NCBI GenBank assembly: GCA_963823515.1
Contig: CAWGMB010000004.1
Span: forward strand, 248,001-312,000
DNA: 64,000 nucleotides
Reading direction: 5' to 3'
Origin: Miltoncostaea sp963823515
GTDB lineage: Bacteria; Actinomycetota; Thermoleophilia; Miltoncostaeales; Miltoncostaeaceae
The notes beneath the pieces were generated by a model. That model was not told where the DNA came from. It worked only from the letters and a program-made list of their open reading frames with translations, and did no database searches. Positions 32,049 through 42,929 of the stretch are shown here, one piece after another (position 1 is the first letter of the stretch; the number at the start of each line of letters is the position of its first letter). Position numbers and translations under genes: made by a program.

Positions 32049-33148
32049 GTGGCGGATCCCGACACACCCCCCGGGCCGGTGCTCGTCGTGAACGCCGGCT
32101 CGACCGGCGTGAAGCTGCGGGTGGTGGAGGGCGACGGCGAGGCGACGGCCATCGACGACCTCGGCGACGCGCCGGCCGAGCTCGCCGCGGTCGGCCACCG
32201 CGTCGTCTACGGCGGCGAGGGGTTCACCGGCCCCGGTGGTGATCGACGACCGGGTCACCGCGGCCCTCGAGCGCCAGAGCGCGGTGGCGCCACTGCACAA
32301 CGTCGCCGGCCCTGCGGTGGATCGGGACCGCCCGGGAGCGGTTCCCCGGCGTCCCGCAGGTCGCGGTCTTCGACACGGCGTTCCACGCCGCGACTGCCGG
32401 ACGAGGCGGCGGTCTACCCGGTACCCGAGGAGTGGCGCACGTCCCATGGCGTGCGCCGCAACGGCTTCCACGGGCTCTCGGTGGAGTGGGCGGTGGAGCG
32501 GGCCGCGCGGATGATCTCCCGCCGCGGTCGCCGACCTGCGGCTCGTGGTCTGCCATCTCGGCGGGGGCGCATCGGCGACGGCCGTTTCGGGAGGCCGGTC
32601 GGTGGACACCACGATGGGCTTCAGCCCCCTCGAGGGGCTGATGATGGCGACGCGCGCGGGCACCATCGACCCGGACGTGCCCCTGCACCTGATACTCCAC
32701 GGCGGGATGAACCCACAGGAGGTGAGGCGGATGCTCAGCGAGCAGAGCGGTCTGACGGCTCTCGCGGGAACGCCGGACATGCGCGAGGCCGAGCGGCGGG
32801 CGGTGGCGGGCGACCCGCGCGGCGCGGCTCGCGCTGGCGGTGCACGACCACCGGCTGGCCGCGGGGATCGCCGCCATGACGGCGGCGCTCGGCGGCCTCG
32901 ACGCGGTCGTCTTCACCGGAGGGGTCGGGGAGGGCTCGGCGACGGGTGCGGGCGGAGGCCGCGCGCCGGCTCGCGTTCCTCGGCCTCGCCGTCGATCCGG
33001 CCCGCAACGCCGCCGTCCGGGGCGACGCCGACGTCTCGGCGCCCGGCGCCGCGGCGCGCACGCTCGTGGTGCAGGCGCGCGAGGAGCTGGCCATCGCGCG
33101 CGCCGTCCGCCGAGCGCTGACACCCGCCGGCGGGGAGGTGGCGCATGA
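32049..33148 (+). CDS. ackA: Acetate kinase
   Basis: Converts acetyl-phosphate and ADP to acetate and ATP; partner of the phosphoketolase encoded next. GTG 32049: VLVVNAGSTGVKLRVVEGD; NGFHGLSVEWAVERAARM; LRLVVCHLGGGASATAVSGG; the family signature DTTMGFSPLEGLMMATRAG; and VVFTGGVGEGSATVRAEAAR. Six +1 breaks (GGT, CCT, ACT, GGT, GCT, GGT). After the last residues, EVA, no in-frame stop exists; the ATGA overlap at 33145-33148 supplies a TGA only after a further net -1 (or two +1) shift, while a single +1 would run into the xfp frame. Confidence 0.93.
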
Positions 33149-35532
33149 CCCCGACCGCCTCCGCGCCGCTCACCGACCAGGAGCTCGCCCGCATCGACGC
33201 CTGGTGGCGCGCGGCGAACTACCTGTCGGTGGGGCAGATCTACCTGCTCGACAACCCCCTCCTGCGCGAGCCCCTGCGCATCGAGCACGTCAAGCCGCGG
33301 CTCCTCGGCCACTGGGGCACCTCGCCCGGCCTGAGCTTCATCTACGCGCACATGAACCGCGCGATCGTGCGGCGCGACCTCGAGGCGCTCTACATCACCG
33401 GCCCCGGGCACGGCGGCCCGGCCCTGGTGGCGAACGCCTACCTCGAGGGCACCTACTCGGAGGTCTATCCCGAGATCGGGCGCGACGCGGAGGGGCTCCG
33501 GCGGCTCTTCCGCCAGTTCTCCTTCCCCGGCGGCATCCCGAGCCACGTGGCGCCGGAGACGCCCGGCTCGATCCACGAGGGCGGCGAGCTCGGCTACGCG
33601 CTGGCCCACGCCTACGGAGCCGCCTTCGACAATCCCGGACCTGGTGGTCTGCTGCGTCGTCGGCGACGGCGAGGCCGAGACCGGGCCGCTCGCCGCCAGC
33701 TGGCACTCGAACAAGTTCCTCGACCCGGTCGGCGACGGCGCGGTGCTGCCGATCCTCCACCTCAACGGCTACAAGATCGCCGGCCCGACCTTCCTCGCGC
33801 GCATCCCCACCGAGGAGCTCGCGGCCCTGATGCGCGGCTACGGCCACCGGCCGATCTTCGTCGAGGGGAGCGAGCACGAGCCGATGCACCGCGCGATGGC
33901 CGCGGCGCTCGACGACGCGCTCGACGACATCGCCCGCATCCAGGCCGCGGCCCGCGAGGGAGGCGAGCGCGAGCGCCCGCTCTGGCCGATGATCGTGCTG
34001 CGGTCGCCGAAGGGCTGGACCGGCCCCGCGGAGGTCGACGGCAAGCCCACCGAGGCGAGCTGGCGCTCGCACCAGGTGCCGCTCGCCTGCCTCGTCGCAC
34101 GCGCCCCGAGCACCTCGCCCAGCTCGAGGACGTGGCTGCGCTCCTACCGCCCGGAGGAGCTGTTCGACGAGGACGGGGCGCTGGTGCCCGAGCTGGCCGA
34201 GCCTGGCGCCGCGCGGCAGCCGGCGCATGAGCGCCAGCCCCCACGCCAACGGCGGCGAGCTGACGCGGCCCCTGACCCTGCCCGACTTCCGGGCGCTCGC
34301 GGTGGACGTGCCGTCGCCCGGGGCCGTCGACGCCGAGGCCACCCGGGTGCTCGGCCGGCTGCTCGCCGACGCGCATGCGGGCCAACGCGACCCACCGCAA
34401 CTTCCGCATCTTCGGCCCCGACGAGACGGCCTCCAACCGGCTCGGCGATGTCTTCGACGTCACCGACCGCGACCTGGGAGGCCGAGCGGCTGCCCACCGA
34501 CGAGCACCTGTCGACCGACGGGCGCGTGATGGAGGTGCTCAGCGAGCACCTCTGCCAGGGCTGGCTGGAGGGCTACCTGCTCACCGGCCGCCACGGCCTG
34601 TTCAGCTGCTACGAGGCGTTCATCCACATCGTCGACGCGATGTTCAACCAGCACGCGAAGTGGCTGAAGGTGTCGCGCGAGATCCCCTGGCGGCGCCCGA
34701 TCCCGTCGCTGAACTACCTGCTCACGTCGCACGTCTGGCGCCAGGACCACAACGGCTTCTCGCACCAGGACCCCGGCTTCATCGACCACGTCGTCAACAA
34801 GAAGTCCGAGATCGTGCGCGTCTACCTGCCGCCCGACGCGAACTGCCTGCTGTCGGTGGCCGACCACTGCCTGCGCACGCGCGACTACGTCAACGTGATC
34901 GTGGCCGGCAAGCAGCCGTCGCCGCAGTGGCTCGGCATGCAGGAGGCGGTCGAGCACTGCACGCGCGGCATCGGCATCTGGGAGTGGGCCAGCAGCGACC
35001 GCGGCACCGAGCCCCGACGTCGTGATCGCCTGCGCCGGCGACGTGCCCACCCTCGAGGCCCTGGCGGCGGTCGACATCCTGCGGCGCGAGCTGCCCGAAC
35101 TGCGCATCCGCGCTGGTGAACGTGGTCGACCTGATGCGCCTGCAGCCGCGCGCCGAGCATCCGCACGGCCTCAGCGACCGCGACTTCGACGCGCTCTTCA
35201 CCACCACGCGGCCGGTGATCTTCGCCTTCCACGGCTACCCGTTCCTGATCCACCGGCTCACCTACCGGCGCAACGGGCACGAGAACATCCACGTCCGCGG
35301 CTACAAGGAGGAGGGGACCACCACCACGCCCTTCGACATGCTGATGCTCAACGACCTCGACCGGTACCACCTCGTGATGGACGTGATCGACCGCGTGCCG
35401 GGGCTCGCCGAGAGGGAGGCCACGCTGCGCCAGCGCATGGTCGATGAGCGGCTGCGCCTGCGCGCGTACACGCGCGACACCGGCGAGGACCACCCGGTCG
35501 TCGCCGACTGGCGCTGGGGGCGGGGCAGCTGA
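33145..35532 (+). CDS. xfp: Phosphoketolase (xylulose-5-phosphate/fructose-6-phosphate)
   Basis: Thiamine-diphosphate enzyme cleaving xylulose-5-P or fructose-6-P to acetyl-phosphate plus an aldose phosphate. ATG 33145. Motifs: VGQIYLLDNPLLREPL, YITGPGHGGPALVANAYLEG, FPGGIPSHVAPETPGSIHEG, CCVVGDGEAETGPLAASWHS, LNGYKIAGPTFLARI, FGPDETASNRLG, HGLFSCYEAFIHIVDAMFNQ, LTSHVWRQDHNGFSHQDPGF. Full length about 793 residues. Nine +1 breaks, near 33637 (GGA), 34097 (GCA), 34107 (CGA), 34132 (GTG or GCT), 34202 (CCT), 34374 (CAT), 34477 (GGA), 35015 (CGA) and 35112 (GCT); nine steps return to the original frame, as observed. Confidence 0.96.
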
Positions 35533-37918
35533 GCACCACCGGGGCGGGGTCCCCGCCGCCGGAGCCCCCGGGGCTCACGTCGGCGGAGGCCGCCGCCCGG
35601 CTGGCCGCACGGCCGCACGGGCGGCGCGCCCGGGGCAGCCGCAGCTACGCCGAGATCGTCGCGGCGAACACCCTGACGCTCTTCAACCTGGTGCTCGGCG
35701 CGCTGCTGGCGCTGACGCTGGCCCTCGGCGATCCGAAGGACGCCCTCTTCGGCGGGGTGATCGTCGCCAACACGCTGATCGGGATCGTGCAGGAGGTGCG
35801 CGCCAAGCGCGTGCTCGACCGCCTCGCGCTGCTGGTCGCGCCGCGCGCGCGGGTCTGGCGCGACGGCGCGCGGGTCGAGCTGCCGGTCGAGGCCGTCGTG
35901 GCGGGCGACGTGATCCGGGTCGAGCCCGGCGACCAGATCGTCGCCGACGGCGAGGTGGTCGCCGCGCGCGGGCTGACGCTCGACGAGTCGATCCTCACCG
36001 GGGAGAGCGAGGCCGTGGGCAAGGAGCCCGGCGCGCCGGTGCTCTCGGGCGCCTACTGCGTGGCGGGCTCGGGCGACTACCGGGTCGAGGCCGTCGGCGC
36101 GGAGAGCTTCGCCGAGCGCCTCGCCGCAGAGGCCCGCGGAACCGGCTCGCCGCTCAGCCCGCTCCAGACCGACATCAACCGCATCCTGCGGATCACCGTG
36201 GCGGCGATGGTGCCGCTGGCCGTGCTCCTGATCGCGTCGCTGATGATCCGTGGGGCGGGCGTCGAGGAGAGCGCCGCGACCGTGGTCGCGGGCCTGGTGC
36301 CGCTCGTGCCCGAGGGGCTGGTGCTGCTGACGAGCCTCACCTTCGCGGTGGCGGCCGTCCGGCTCGCGCGCCTCGGCACGCTGGCGCAGCGCCTGAACGC
36401 CGTCGAGAGCCTCGCCTCGGTCGACACCCTCTGCCTGGACAAGACCGGCACGCTCACCGAGAATCGCATCCGCGTGGGCGGGCTCGAGGCGGTGGACGGC
36501 CGCGACGAGGCCGCCCTGCGCGCCGACCTCGGGGCGCTCGCGGCGAGCGCCGGAGCCCGCAACGCGACCATGGCGGCGATCGCCGAGGCCGTGCCCGGGG
36601 CAGCGGGGGAGGTGCGGGCGGAGGTGCCCTTCTCATCGGCCCGCAAGTGGAGCGGTGTCACCCTCGCCGACCGGGGCACCCTCGTGCTCGGCGGGCCGGA
36701 CGTGCTCGGCCGGGCGGGCGTCGCGGTGGGGGAGGACCTGCGCGCGCGGGTCGCCGGGCACGCCGCGCGGGGCCGGCGGGTGGTGCTGCTGGTGGGCGGG
36801 CCCGCGCCCCTGGTGGGCGAGGACCTGCCCGAGGGCATGCGCCCCCTCGGCCTGGTGCTCCTCAGCGAGGCCGTGCGCGAGGAGGCGCCGGGCACGATCG
36901 CCTACCTCACCCGCGAGGGGGTGGCGACCCGCGTCATCTCCGGCGACGATCCGGTCACGGTCGGCGCCGTGGCGGCCGCGGTCGGCGTGCCGGGCGCCGA
37001 GGCGGTGGTGAGCGGGGCCGACCTGCCCGCCGATCCGGCGGGCCTCGACGCCGTCGCCGCGGAGGCCGTGGTCTACGGGCGCATCACGCCCGAGCAGAAG
37101 CGCGAGCTCGTCCGCGCCATGACCCGTAGCGGGCGCTACGTGGCGATGACCGGCGACGGCGTCAACGACGTCCTCGCGCTCAAGGAGGCGCGCCTCGGCG
37201 ATCGCCATGGGCAACGGCAGCCAGATGGCCAAGGGGGTCGCCGACCTGATCCTGCTGACCAGCTCGTTCGCCACCGTGCCGCGGGCGGTGGAGGAGGGGC
37301 GCCGGATCATCCGCAACACCCACCGCGTCGCGAAGCTGTTCGTCGCCAAGACGGTCTACTCGGCGGTGATCCTCGCGACGCTCGGGATGGCGCCCATCGC
37401 CTATCCCTTCCTGCCCCGCCAGATCACGGTCGCCTCGACGCTCACGATCGGCGTGCCCGCCTTCTTCCTCGCGCTCTCGCCGTCCGAGGGGCCCGTGCGC
37501 CGCGAGGGCTTCATCCGAAGCCTGCTCGCGTTCGTGGTTCCGGCCGGCGTGGTCAGCGCCCTCACGACGATCTCGGCCTACCTGCTGGTGCGCGGACCCC
37601 TCGACGCCGGCATCGCCGAGGGGCGCACCGCCGCGGTGCTCGCCACCACGGGCATGGGCCTGGCGATCGTGCTCGAGGTCGAGCGCGGCCCGGAGGGTCG
37701 CCGCGTGCGCCGCTGGGTGAAGGCGATGTGCGCATCGTTCGGCGCGGTGCTGGTGCTGGGGATCCAGGTGCCGTGGCTGCGCGACTGCTTCGCCGCCGTC
37801 GAGCCCGCGCCGGGGACGTGGGCCGTCGTCGCCGCCTGCCTGGCGGCGGGCGTCGCGGCGCTGATGGCGCGTGCGGCGGATCCCATGGCTCGCGCGGATC
37901 GAGTCCGGGGAGGCCTGA
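35529..37918 (+). CDS. CtpE-like cation-transporting P-type ATPase
   Basis: About 796 residues, polytopic inner-membrane pump. Start taken as CTG 35529, overlapping the xfp stop. Motifs in order: LDESILTGESEAVGKE (actuator TGES), LVPLVPEGLVLLTSL (membrane PEG), LCLDKTGTLTENRI (phosphorylated Asp) and VAMTGDGVNDVLALKEARLG, followed after a +1 step at GAT (about 37198) by IAMGNGSQMAKGVADLILLT. Seven to ten membrane helices. A second GAT step (about 37899) leads to the stop TGA at 37916. The N-terminus SAEAAARLAAR and overall layout resemble mycobacterial CtpE, for which calcium transport is reported; the cation here is inferred. Confidence 0.88.
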
Positions 37919-37946
37919 GTCGGATCCGGGCCGAGGCCCGGTCAGC

Positions 37947-38439
37947 TCAGCCGGGGCGGAGCACCAGCACGGGACAGGGGGCGTGGAGGGCGATAGCGCG
38001 GGCGAGCGAGCCGTGCACGGCCCGGTCGAGCGCAACCCGGTGCGGGGCGACGATCAGGAGGTCGGCGCGGCTCTCGGCGGCCCACGCGCAGATCGCCCGT
38101 GCGGGGTCGCCCTCGAGCAGCACGCCGGCCGCCCCCGGTACGGCCGCCACGCGCTCGTCGAGCCAGAGGCCCTCGTCGACCCGCACCACGTCGGGCGGCT
38201 CGACGTAGGTGTAGGGCCCGGCGGGCAGCGGGGGCGGCGGTCTGGAGCACGTGGACGAGGCGCACCGCCGCGCCGTCGCCACCGGCCAGGCGGACCCCCT
38301 CGTCCACGACCGCGCGCCAGGCCGGGCTGTGGTCGATGCAGCAGCCGACCGTGCGATAGGCGGCGCTCGTGGCCTCCTCTGGGCCCGGATCGTACCGTCG
38401 AGCCTGCGCCCCGGCGCGGCCGAACGCAATGGCGGCCAC
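37947..38439 (-). CDS. Universal stress protein (UspA family)
   Basis: About 163 residues, convergent with the ATPase gene. Visible: YRTVGCCIDHSPAWRAVVDE (strand 1 and DxS), VRLVHVLQT, then after a +1 step at GCT (about 38231) PYTYVEPPDVVRVDEGLWLD, ADLLIVAPHRVALDRAVHGS and HAPCPVLVLRPG. The usual G-x2-G-x9-G(S/T) ATP loop is partly altered. Start GTG 38439 is tentative; AGAGGAGG at about 38379 could belong to a shorter form. Confidence 0.8.
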
Positions 38440-38575
38440 CTGCGGATGCGCGCGGATTCCCCGAAGCCGCGACCGGGGCGCCCGCCGTTGACCTCCGGCT
38501 GCTCATGGCGGACCCTCGGAGGCGCATGACCACGACTCGCACACGGGCCCCGGCGTCGCGCGCCCGCCCCGCGCC

Positions 38576-40029
38576 GTGAGCGCGCCGCCGTCCCCGGGGC
38601 GCTGCGTCCGGTCGAGGTGCGGGTGCCGAGCCGTCCCGCTCGCGCGGTTCGCGGAGGTGCTCGAGCCGCCCGCGTACGAGCGCTGCCGCGCCTCCCTCCA
38701 GGAGGCCGCGCAGCGGCTCGGCGGACGCGTCGTCTGGCACGTCAACTCCACCGCGCGCGGCGGCGGGGTCGCCGAGATGATGGGCCCGCTGATCGGCTAC
38801 GCCCGCGACGGCGGGGCCGACATGCGGTGGATGGTGGTGCAGGGGACGCCCGCGTTCTTCACGGTCACCAAGCGCATCCACAACCTCCTCCACGCCGATC
38901 CCGGCGACGGCGGCGATCTCGGCCCCGCCGAGCGCGCGCTCTACGAGGGCGTGATGTGGGACAACGCCGTCGAGCTCGTCGGCCCTCGTCCGCCCGCGGG
39001 ACGTCGTGGTGCTCCACGACCCCCAGACGGCGGGGCTGATCCCGCTGCTGCGCCGTCGGCCGCGCCCGTCTGGTGTGGCGCTGCCACATCGGGTACGAGG
39101 ATCTCCGCGACCCGCTGGTCGCGCGCGGCTGGGACTTCCTCGCCCCGTACGTCCGGCAGGCCGACGCGACCGTCTTCTCGCGCGCGGCCTACGTGCCCGA
39201 CTGCTGCTCGGCCGCGCCCGTGCACATCATCGCCCCCTCGATCGATCCCTTCTCGCCGAAGAACCAGGACATGAGCGCCCGCCGCGGCCCGGTCGATCCT
39301 CGCCCGGGCCGGGCTCGTGGAGGGCGCCCCCGACGACCCGCCGCCGGTCTACGTCCGCGAGGACGGCGCGCCCGGCCGCGTGGACCGCGGCGCCGACATC
39401 CTCCACGTCGGCCGGGCGCCGCGCTGGGACACGCCGCTGGTCGTGCAGGTCTCGCGCTGGGATCGCCTCAAGGACCACCTGGGCGTGATGCGGGGGTTCG
39501 CGCGGCTCGGCCCGATCAACGGGACCCGGCTGGTCCTGGCCGGGCCCGCCGTGACCGGCGTCGCCGACGACCCCGAGGGCCCGGCGGTGCTCGGCGAGCT
39601 GACGCGCGCCTGGCGCGCGCTGCCCCACGAGACGCGCCACCACGTGCAGATCGTCTCCCTGCCGGTCGTCGACGTCCAGGAGAACGCCGCGATGGTCAAC
39701 GCCCTGCAGCGCCACGCGACGATCGTCGTGCAGAAGAGCCTCGAGGAGGGCTTCGGCCTGACGGTGACCGAGGCCATGTGGAAGGGCCGGCCCGTGGTCG
39801 CGAGCGCGGTCGGCGGGATCGTCGACCAGATCGACGACGGCCGCGACGGCCTGCTCCTCCACGACCCCCCCGATCCGGGCGAGCTCGCCGCGCGCGCTGC
39901 GCGGGCTGCTCGACGCCCCCGAGCGGGCGGACGCGCTCGGCGCCGCGGCGCGCGAGCGGGTGCGGTCGCGCATGCTGATCATCCGCCAGCTCACCGAGGA
40001 CGCGCGGCTGCTCGCGGTCCCTGGGATAA
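38576..40029 (+). CDS. GT4 glycosyltransferase, trehalose-synthase (TreT)-like
   Basis: About 480 residues. The N-terminal motif VVWHVNSTARGGGVAEMMGP is typical of TreT-type trehalose glycosyltransferring synthases; the GT-B fold continues with VVVLHDPQTAGLIPLL, WRCHIGYEDLRDPLV, VQVSRWDRLKDHLGVMRGFA and the sugar-nucleotide region VVQKSLEEGFGLTVTEAMWK. Start GTG 38576. Breaks: a net -1 near 38600 at CCGGGG, then +1 at GCT, CCT, CGT, GAT, GCT and finally CCT (about 40019), which leads directly to TAA 40027. Would make trehalose from glucose and a nucleotide sugar; a compatible-solute role is inferred. Confidence 0.82.
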
Positions 40030-40144
40030 ACCCCGCGACGGACTACGGGGGACCCACGGATGCCCGGCGGGGCCGGGCGTGGGACGGTGGACGTCCGGGA
40101 GCCCCACGGGCCGCCCGGAGCCCTCGAGCCGGATGGAGGTCCCG

Positions 40145-41035
40145 GTGCGCGTCGGCGACATCATGAGCGGCAGGCCGATCGTCGTCGGCGAGCGGTCCGG
40201 CGACGTCCGCCGCCTGATGGAGGTCGGGCACGTGCGGCACCTGCCGGTCGTCGAGGAAGGCCGCCTGGTCGGCGTCTGGATCGCGACCGGCGACGGCCCC
40301 CTGGTGATGCTCGCGCCGGACCGCGTGCACCAGATCGACGCCACGGCCGACGCAGCCGAGGCGCTCGACGCGCTGATCGGAGGAGCCGAGGCGGTCTGGT
40401 CTGGGAGAACGGCCGACCGGCCGGGGTGCTGACGCGCTCCGACCTGCGCGCGCTGGTCCGCGCGGCTCTCGACCGCGGTCTCGGGCGGCGCCATCCGCGC
40501 CCCATCGTGGTGCGCGTGTCGGGTCCGGCGCGGCTGCGGCACCACGACCCTGCTGCGCCGCACCCTCGGCCTGCTCGACCGGGTCGAGGTCGCCGTCGTG
40601 CAGGGCAACGCCGCCGCGGCAGGCGAGGTGGCCTCGCTCGCGGGCGGTCGCGGCCTCGACGCGCCGGAGATCGACCGCCGCGCCGGCCTGCGCAGCGGCC
40701 GTCGACCGCCTCGACCGGCACCCAGCTGATCCTGGTCGACGACCGTGACGAGCCCGGCGAGTCGGTGGGCGACATCGGCGAGGACCTGCGCGTCGTCGTG
40801 GTCCCCGCCGCCGGCCTGCCCGGTCTGCCGGCCGGCCGCCTCGAGGGCGCGGCCGCCCTGGTCGCGACGCGCGCCGACGAGGCGGGGGAGATGGACACGG
40901 AGCACGCGCTGCGCGCGCTGCGCGCGCAGCCGGCCCGGCCTGCACACGTTCGCCGTGGCGGCCGGGCGGGACGACAGGGGCCTCGAGGCCTGGGTGCGAT
41001 GGCTGGAGGGCTGCGCGTTCCAGGGGCGCGGGTGA
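40145..41035 (+). CDS. CBS-pair protein fused to a degenerate HypB-like GTPase domain
   Basis: About 295 residues. GGAGGT precedes GTG 40145 (ATG 40133 is an alternative). Residues 1-120 are a CBS pair (VGDIMSGRPIVVGERSGDVR, VRHLPVVEEGRLVGVWIA, GRPAGVLTRSDLRALV). The second half follows the HypB order: P-loop GPAGCGTTTLLRRTL, VEVAVVQGN, LILVDDRDEPGESVGDIGED, VVVVPAAG, and LEAWVRWLEGC. The Walker A Lys is replaced by Thr, the nickel-binding Cys/His segment is missing and the NKxD motif reads TRAD. Likely a non-hydrolysing regulatory relative. At least five frame steps. Its stop overlaps the GTG of the P1B ATPase gene. Confidence 0.6.
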
Positions 41036-42929
41036 GCCCGCGCCTCCTGGCGACGGGCCAGCTGCTCGCGATCCTCGCGGGCGCCGTGCTCCACCGGGCC
41101 GGGCAGGCGCCGGCCGGGACGCGCCGTGTGGGCGCTCTCGGCGGCGATCGTGCTCGTCCCCCTCGCCTGGGCGGTCGTCCGCGCGCTCGCCCGCCGCCGG
41201 CTCGGGGTGGACGTCATCGCGCTCGTCGCGATCGCCGCGGCACTGGCGCTCGGCGAGTACCTCGCCGCCGCGATCGTCGCCCTCATGATGTCCGGCGGCG
41301 CGGCGCTCGAGCAGGCCGCCGCGCGCCGCGCGCGCCGGGAGCTCTCGGCGCTGATCGCCCGCGCCCCGGCCTTCGCCCAGCGCCGCCGCGACGGGGGCAT
41401 CGAGCAGGTGCCGGTGGAGGAGGTGCTGCCGGGCGACGTCGTGGTGGTCCGCGGCGGCGAGGTGCTGCCGGTGGACGGCGTGGTGGCCGGCGAGGAGGCC
41501 CTGCTCGACGAGTCGGCGCTCACGGGCGAGCCGCTTGCCGGTGCTGCACGGTCCCGGCGCCGCGGTGCGCAGCGGGACGGCCAACGCGGGGTCGGCCTTC
41601 GACCTGCGCGCCACCCGGCCCGCCGCCGAGAGCGCCTACGCCGCCCTGGTGCGCCTGGTCCGCCAGGCCGAGTCGCAGCGCGCGCCGTTCGTGCGGATGG
41701 CCGACCGGTACGCGGCGGTCTTCCTCCCGGTCACCCTCGCCGTCGCCGACGGCCGCGTGGGGCGCTGAGCGGCGACCCGGTGCGGGCGCTGGCCGTGCTC
41801 GTGGTGGCGACACCCTGCCCGCTGATCCTCGCGGCCCCGGTCGCCCTGGTGTCGGGTCTCTCGCGCGCGGCGCGGCGCGGCATCGTCGCCAAGGGCTCGG
41901 GCGCCATCGAGCAGCTCGGCCGGGCCCGCACGGTGCTGCTCGACAAGACCGGGACGCTCACCACGGGCGCGTCCGTCCATCGAGGGCGTCACGCCGGTCG
42001 GCGACGTCCCCGCCGACGAGCTGCTGCGCCTGGTGGCGTCGGTCGAGCGGTTGTCGGCCAACGTGGTGGGGCGGGCGATCGTGGAGGCCGCCCGATCGCG
42101 CGCGCTGGCGCTCTCGGTGCCCGACGGACGTCGTCGAGGGCGCCGGGATGGGCGTCGAGGGGCGGGTCGACGGCCGGCGCGTCACCGCGGGCAGCGCCCG
42201 CTGGCTGCGCCAGCGCGGCTGCTCGGACGGCATGCGCCGCGGCACGGCTGGCCGAGGTGCACCGCAGCCGGGTGCTGGTCGGGCTCGACGGGCAGGCTCG
42301 CCGGGCATCCTCAGCCTCGCCGACGCGGTGCGCCCGGGGGCCGCCGACGCGATCGCGGGGCTGCGCGCGGCCGGCGTCGCGCGGGTGGCGATCCTCAGCG
42401 GCGACGCGGCGGACGCCGTCGAGGAGGTCGGCCGCCGCCTCGGGGTGGACGCCGTCTACGCCGACCTCGCCCCGGAGGGCAAGGTCGAGATCGTGCGCGC
42501 GATGCAGGGCGCGCCGGCCACCGGGCCGGTGGTGATGGTCGGCGACGGCATCAACGACGCCCCCGCCCTCGCGGCGGCCGACGTGGGGATCGCGATGGCC
42601 TTCGGTGGCGCGACGGTCTCGTCGGAGGCCGCCGACGTCGTCATCCCCCTCGACCGGGTCGAGCGGGTCGCCGACGCGATCGCCATCGGGCGGCGCTCGC
42701 TCGCGATCGCGCGTCAGAGCGTGATCGTCGGGATGTCCCTGAGCGTCGTCGCGATGGTCGTCGCGGCCCTCGGCTACCTGCCGCCGGTCGCCGGGCGCCC
42801 TGCTCCAGGAGGCGATCGACGTCGCGGTGATCCTCAACGCCCTGAGGGCGCTCGGGGACAGCCGGGGCCGAGCCCCGGCATTCAGGCTCAGTCCCGCGCG
42901 CCTGGGCGCGACCATCTCCTCGGCGCTGA
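41032..42929 (+). CDS. P1B-type heavy-metal ATPase with TPCP motif
   Basis: About 630 residues. GTG 41032 is coupled to the CBS/HypB-like gene. No N-terminal metal-binding domain. Motifs: VDVIALVAIAAALALGEYLA, LLDESALTGEPL, ALAVLVVATPCPLILAAPVA (membrane TPC metal site), VLLDKTGTLTTGA, and PVVMVGDGINDAPALAAADV. TPC places it outside the copper (CPC) and SPC groups; the metal is unassigned. Frame breaks near 41125, 41535, 41755, 41980, 42125, 42245, 42298 and 42800. The exact stop is uncertain: TGA 42927 after one +1 step is my reading, past the hairpin at 42861. Confidence 0.85.
42861..42879. terminator. Hairpin between convergent ATPase and Anbu genes
   Basis: GCCGGGGC and GCCCCGGC pair over 8 bp around a CGA loop. 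It lies between the 3' ends of two convergent genes and could terminate both. Confidence 0.5.
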
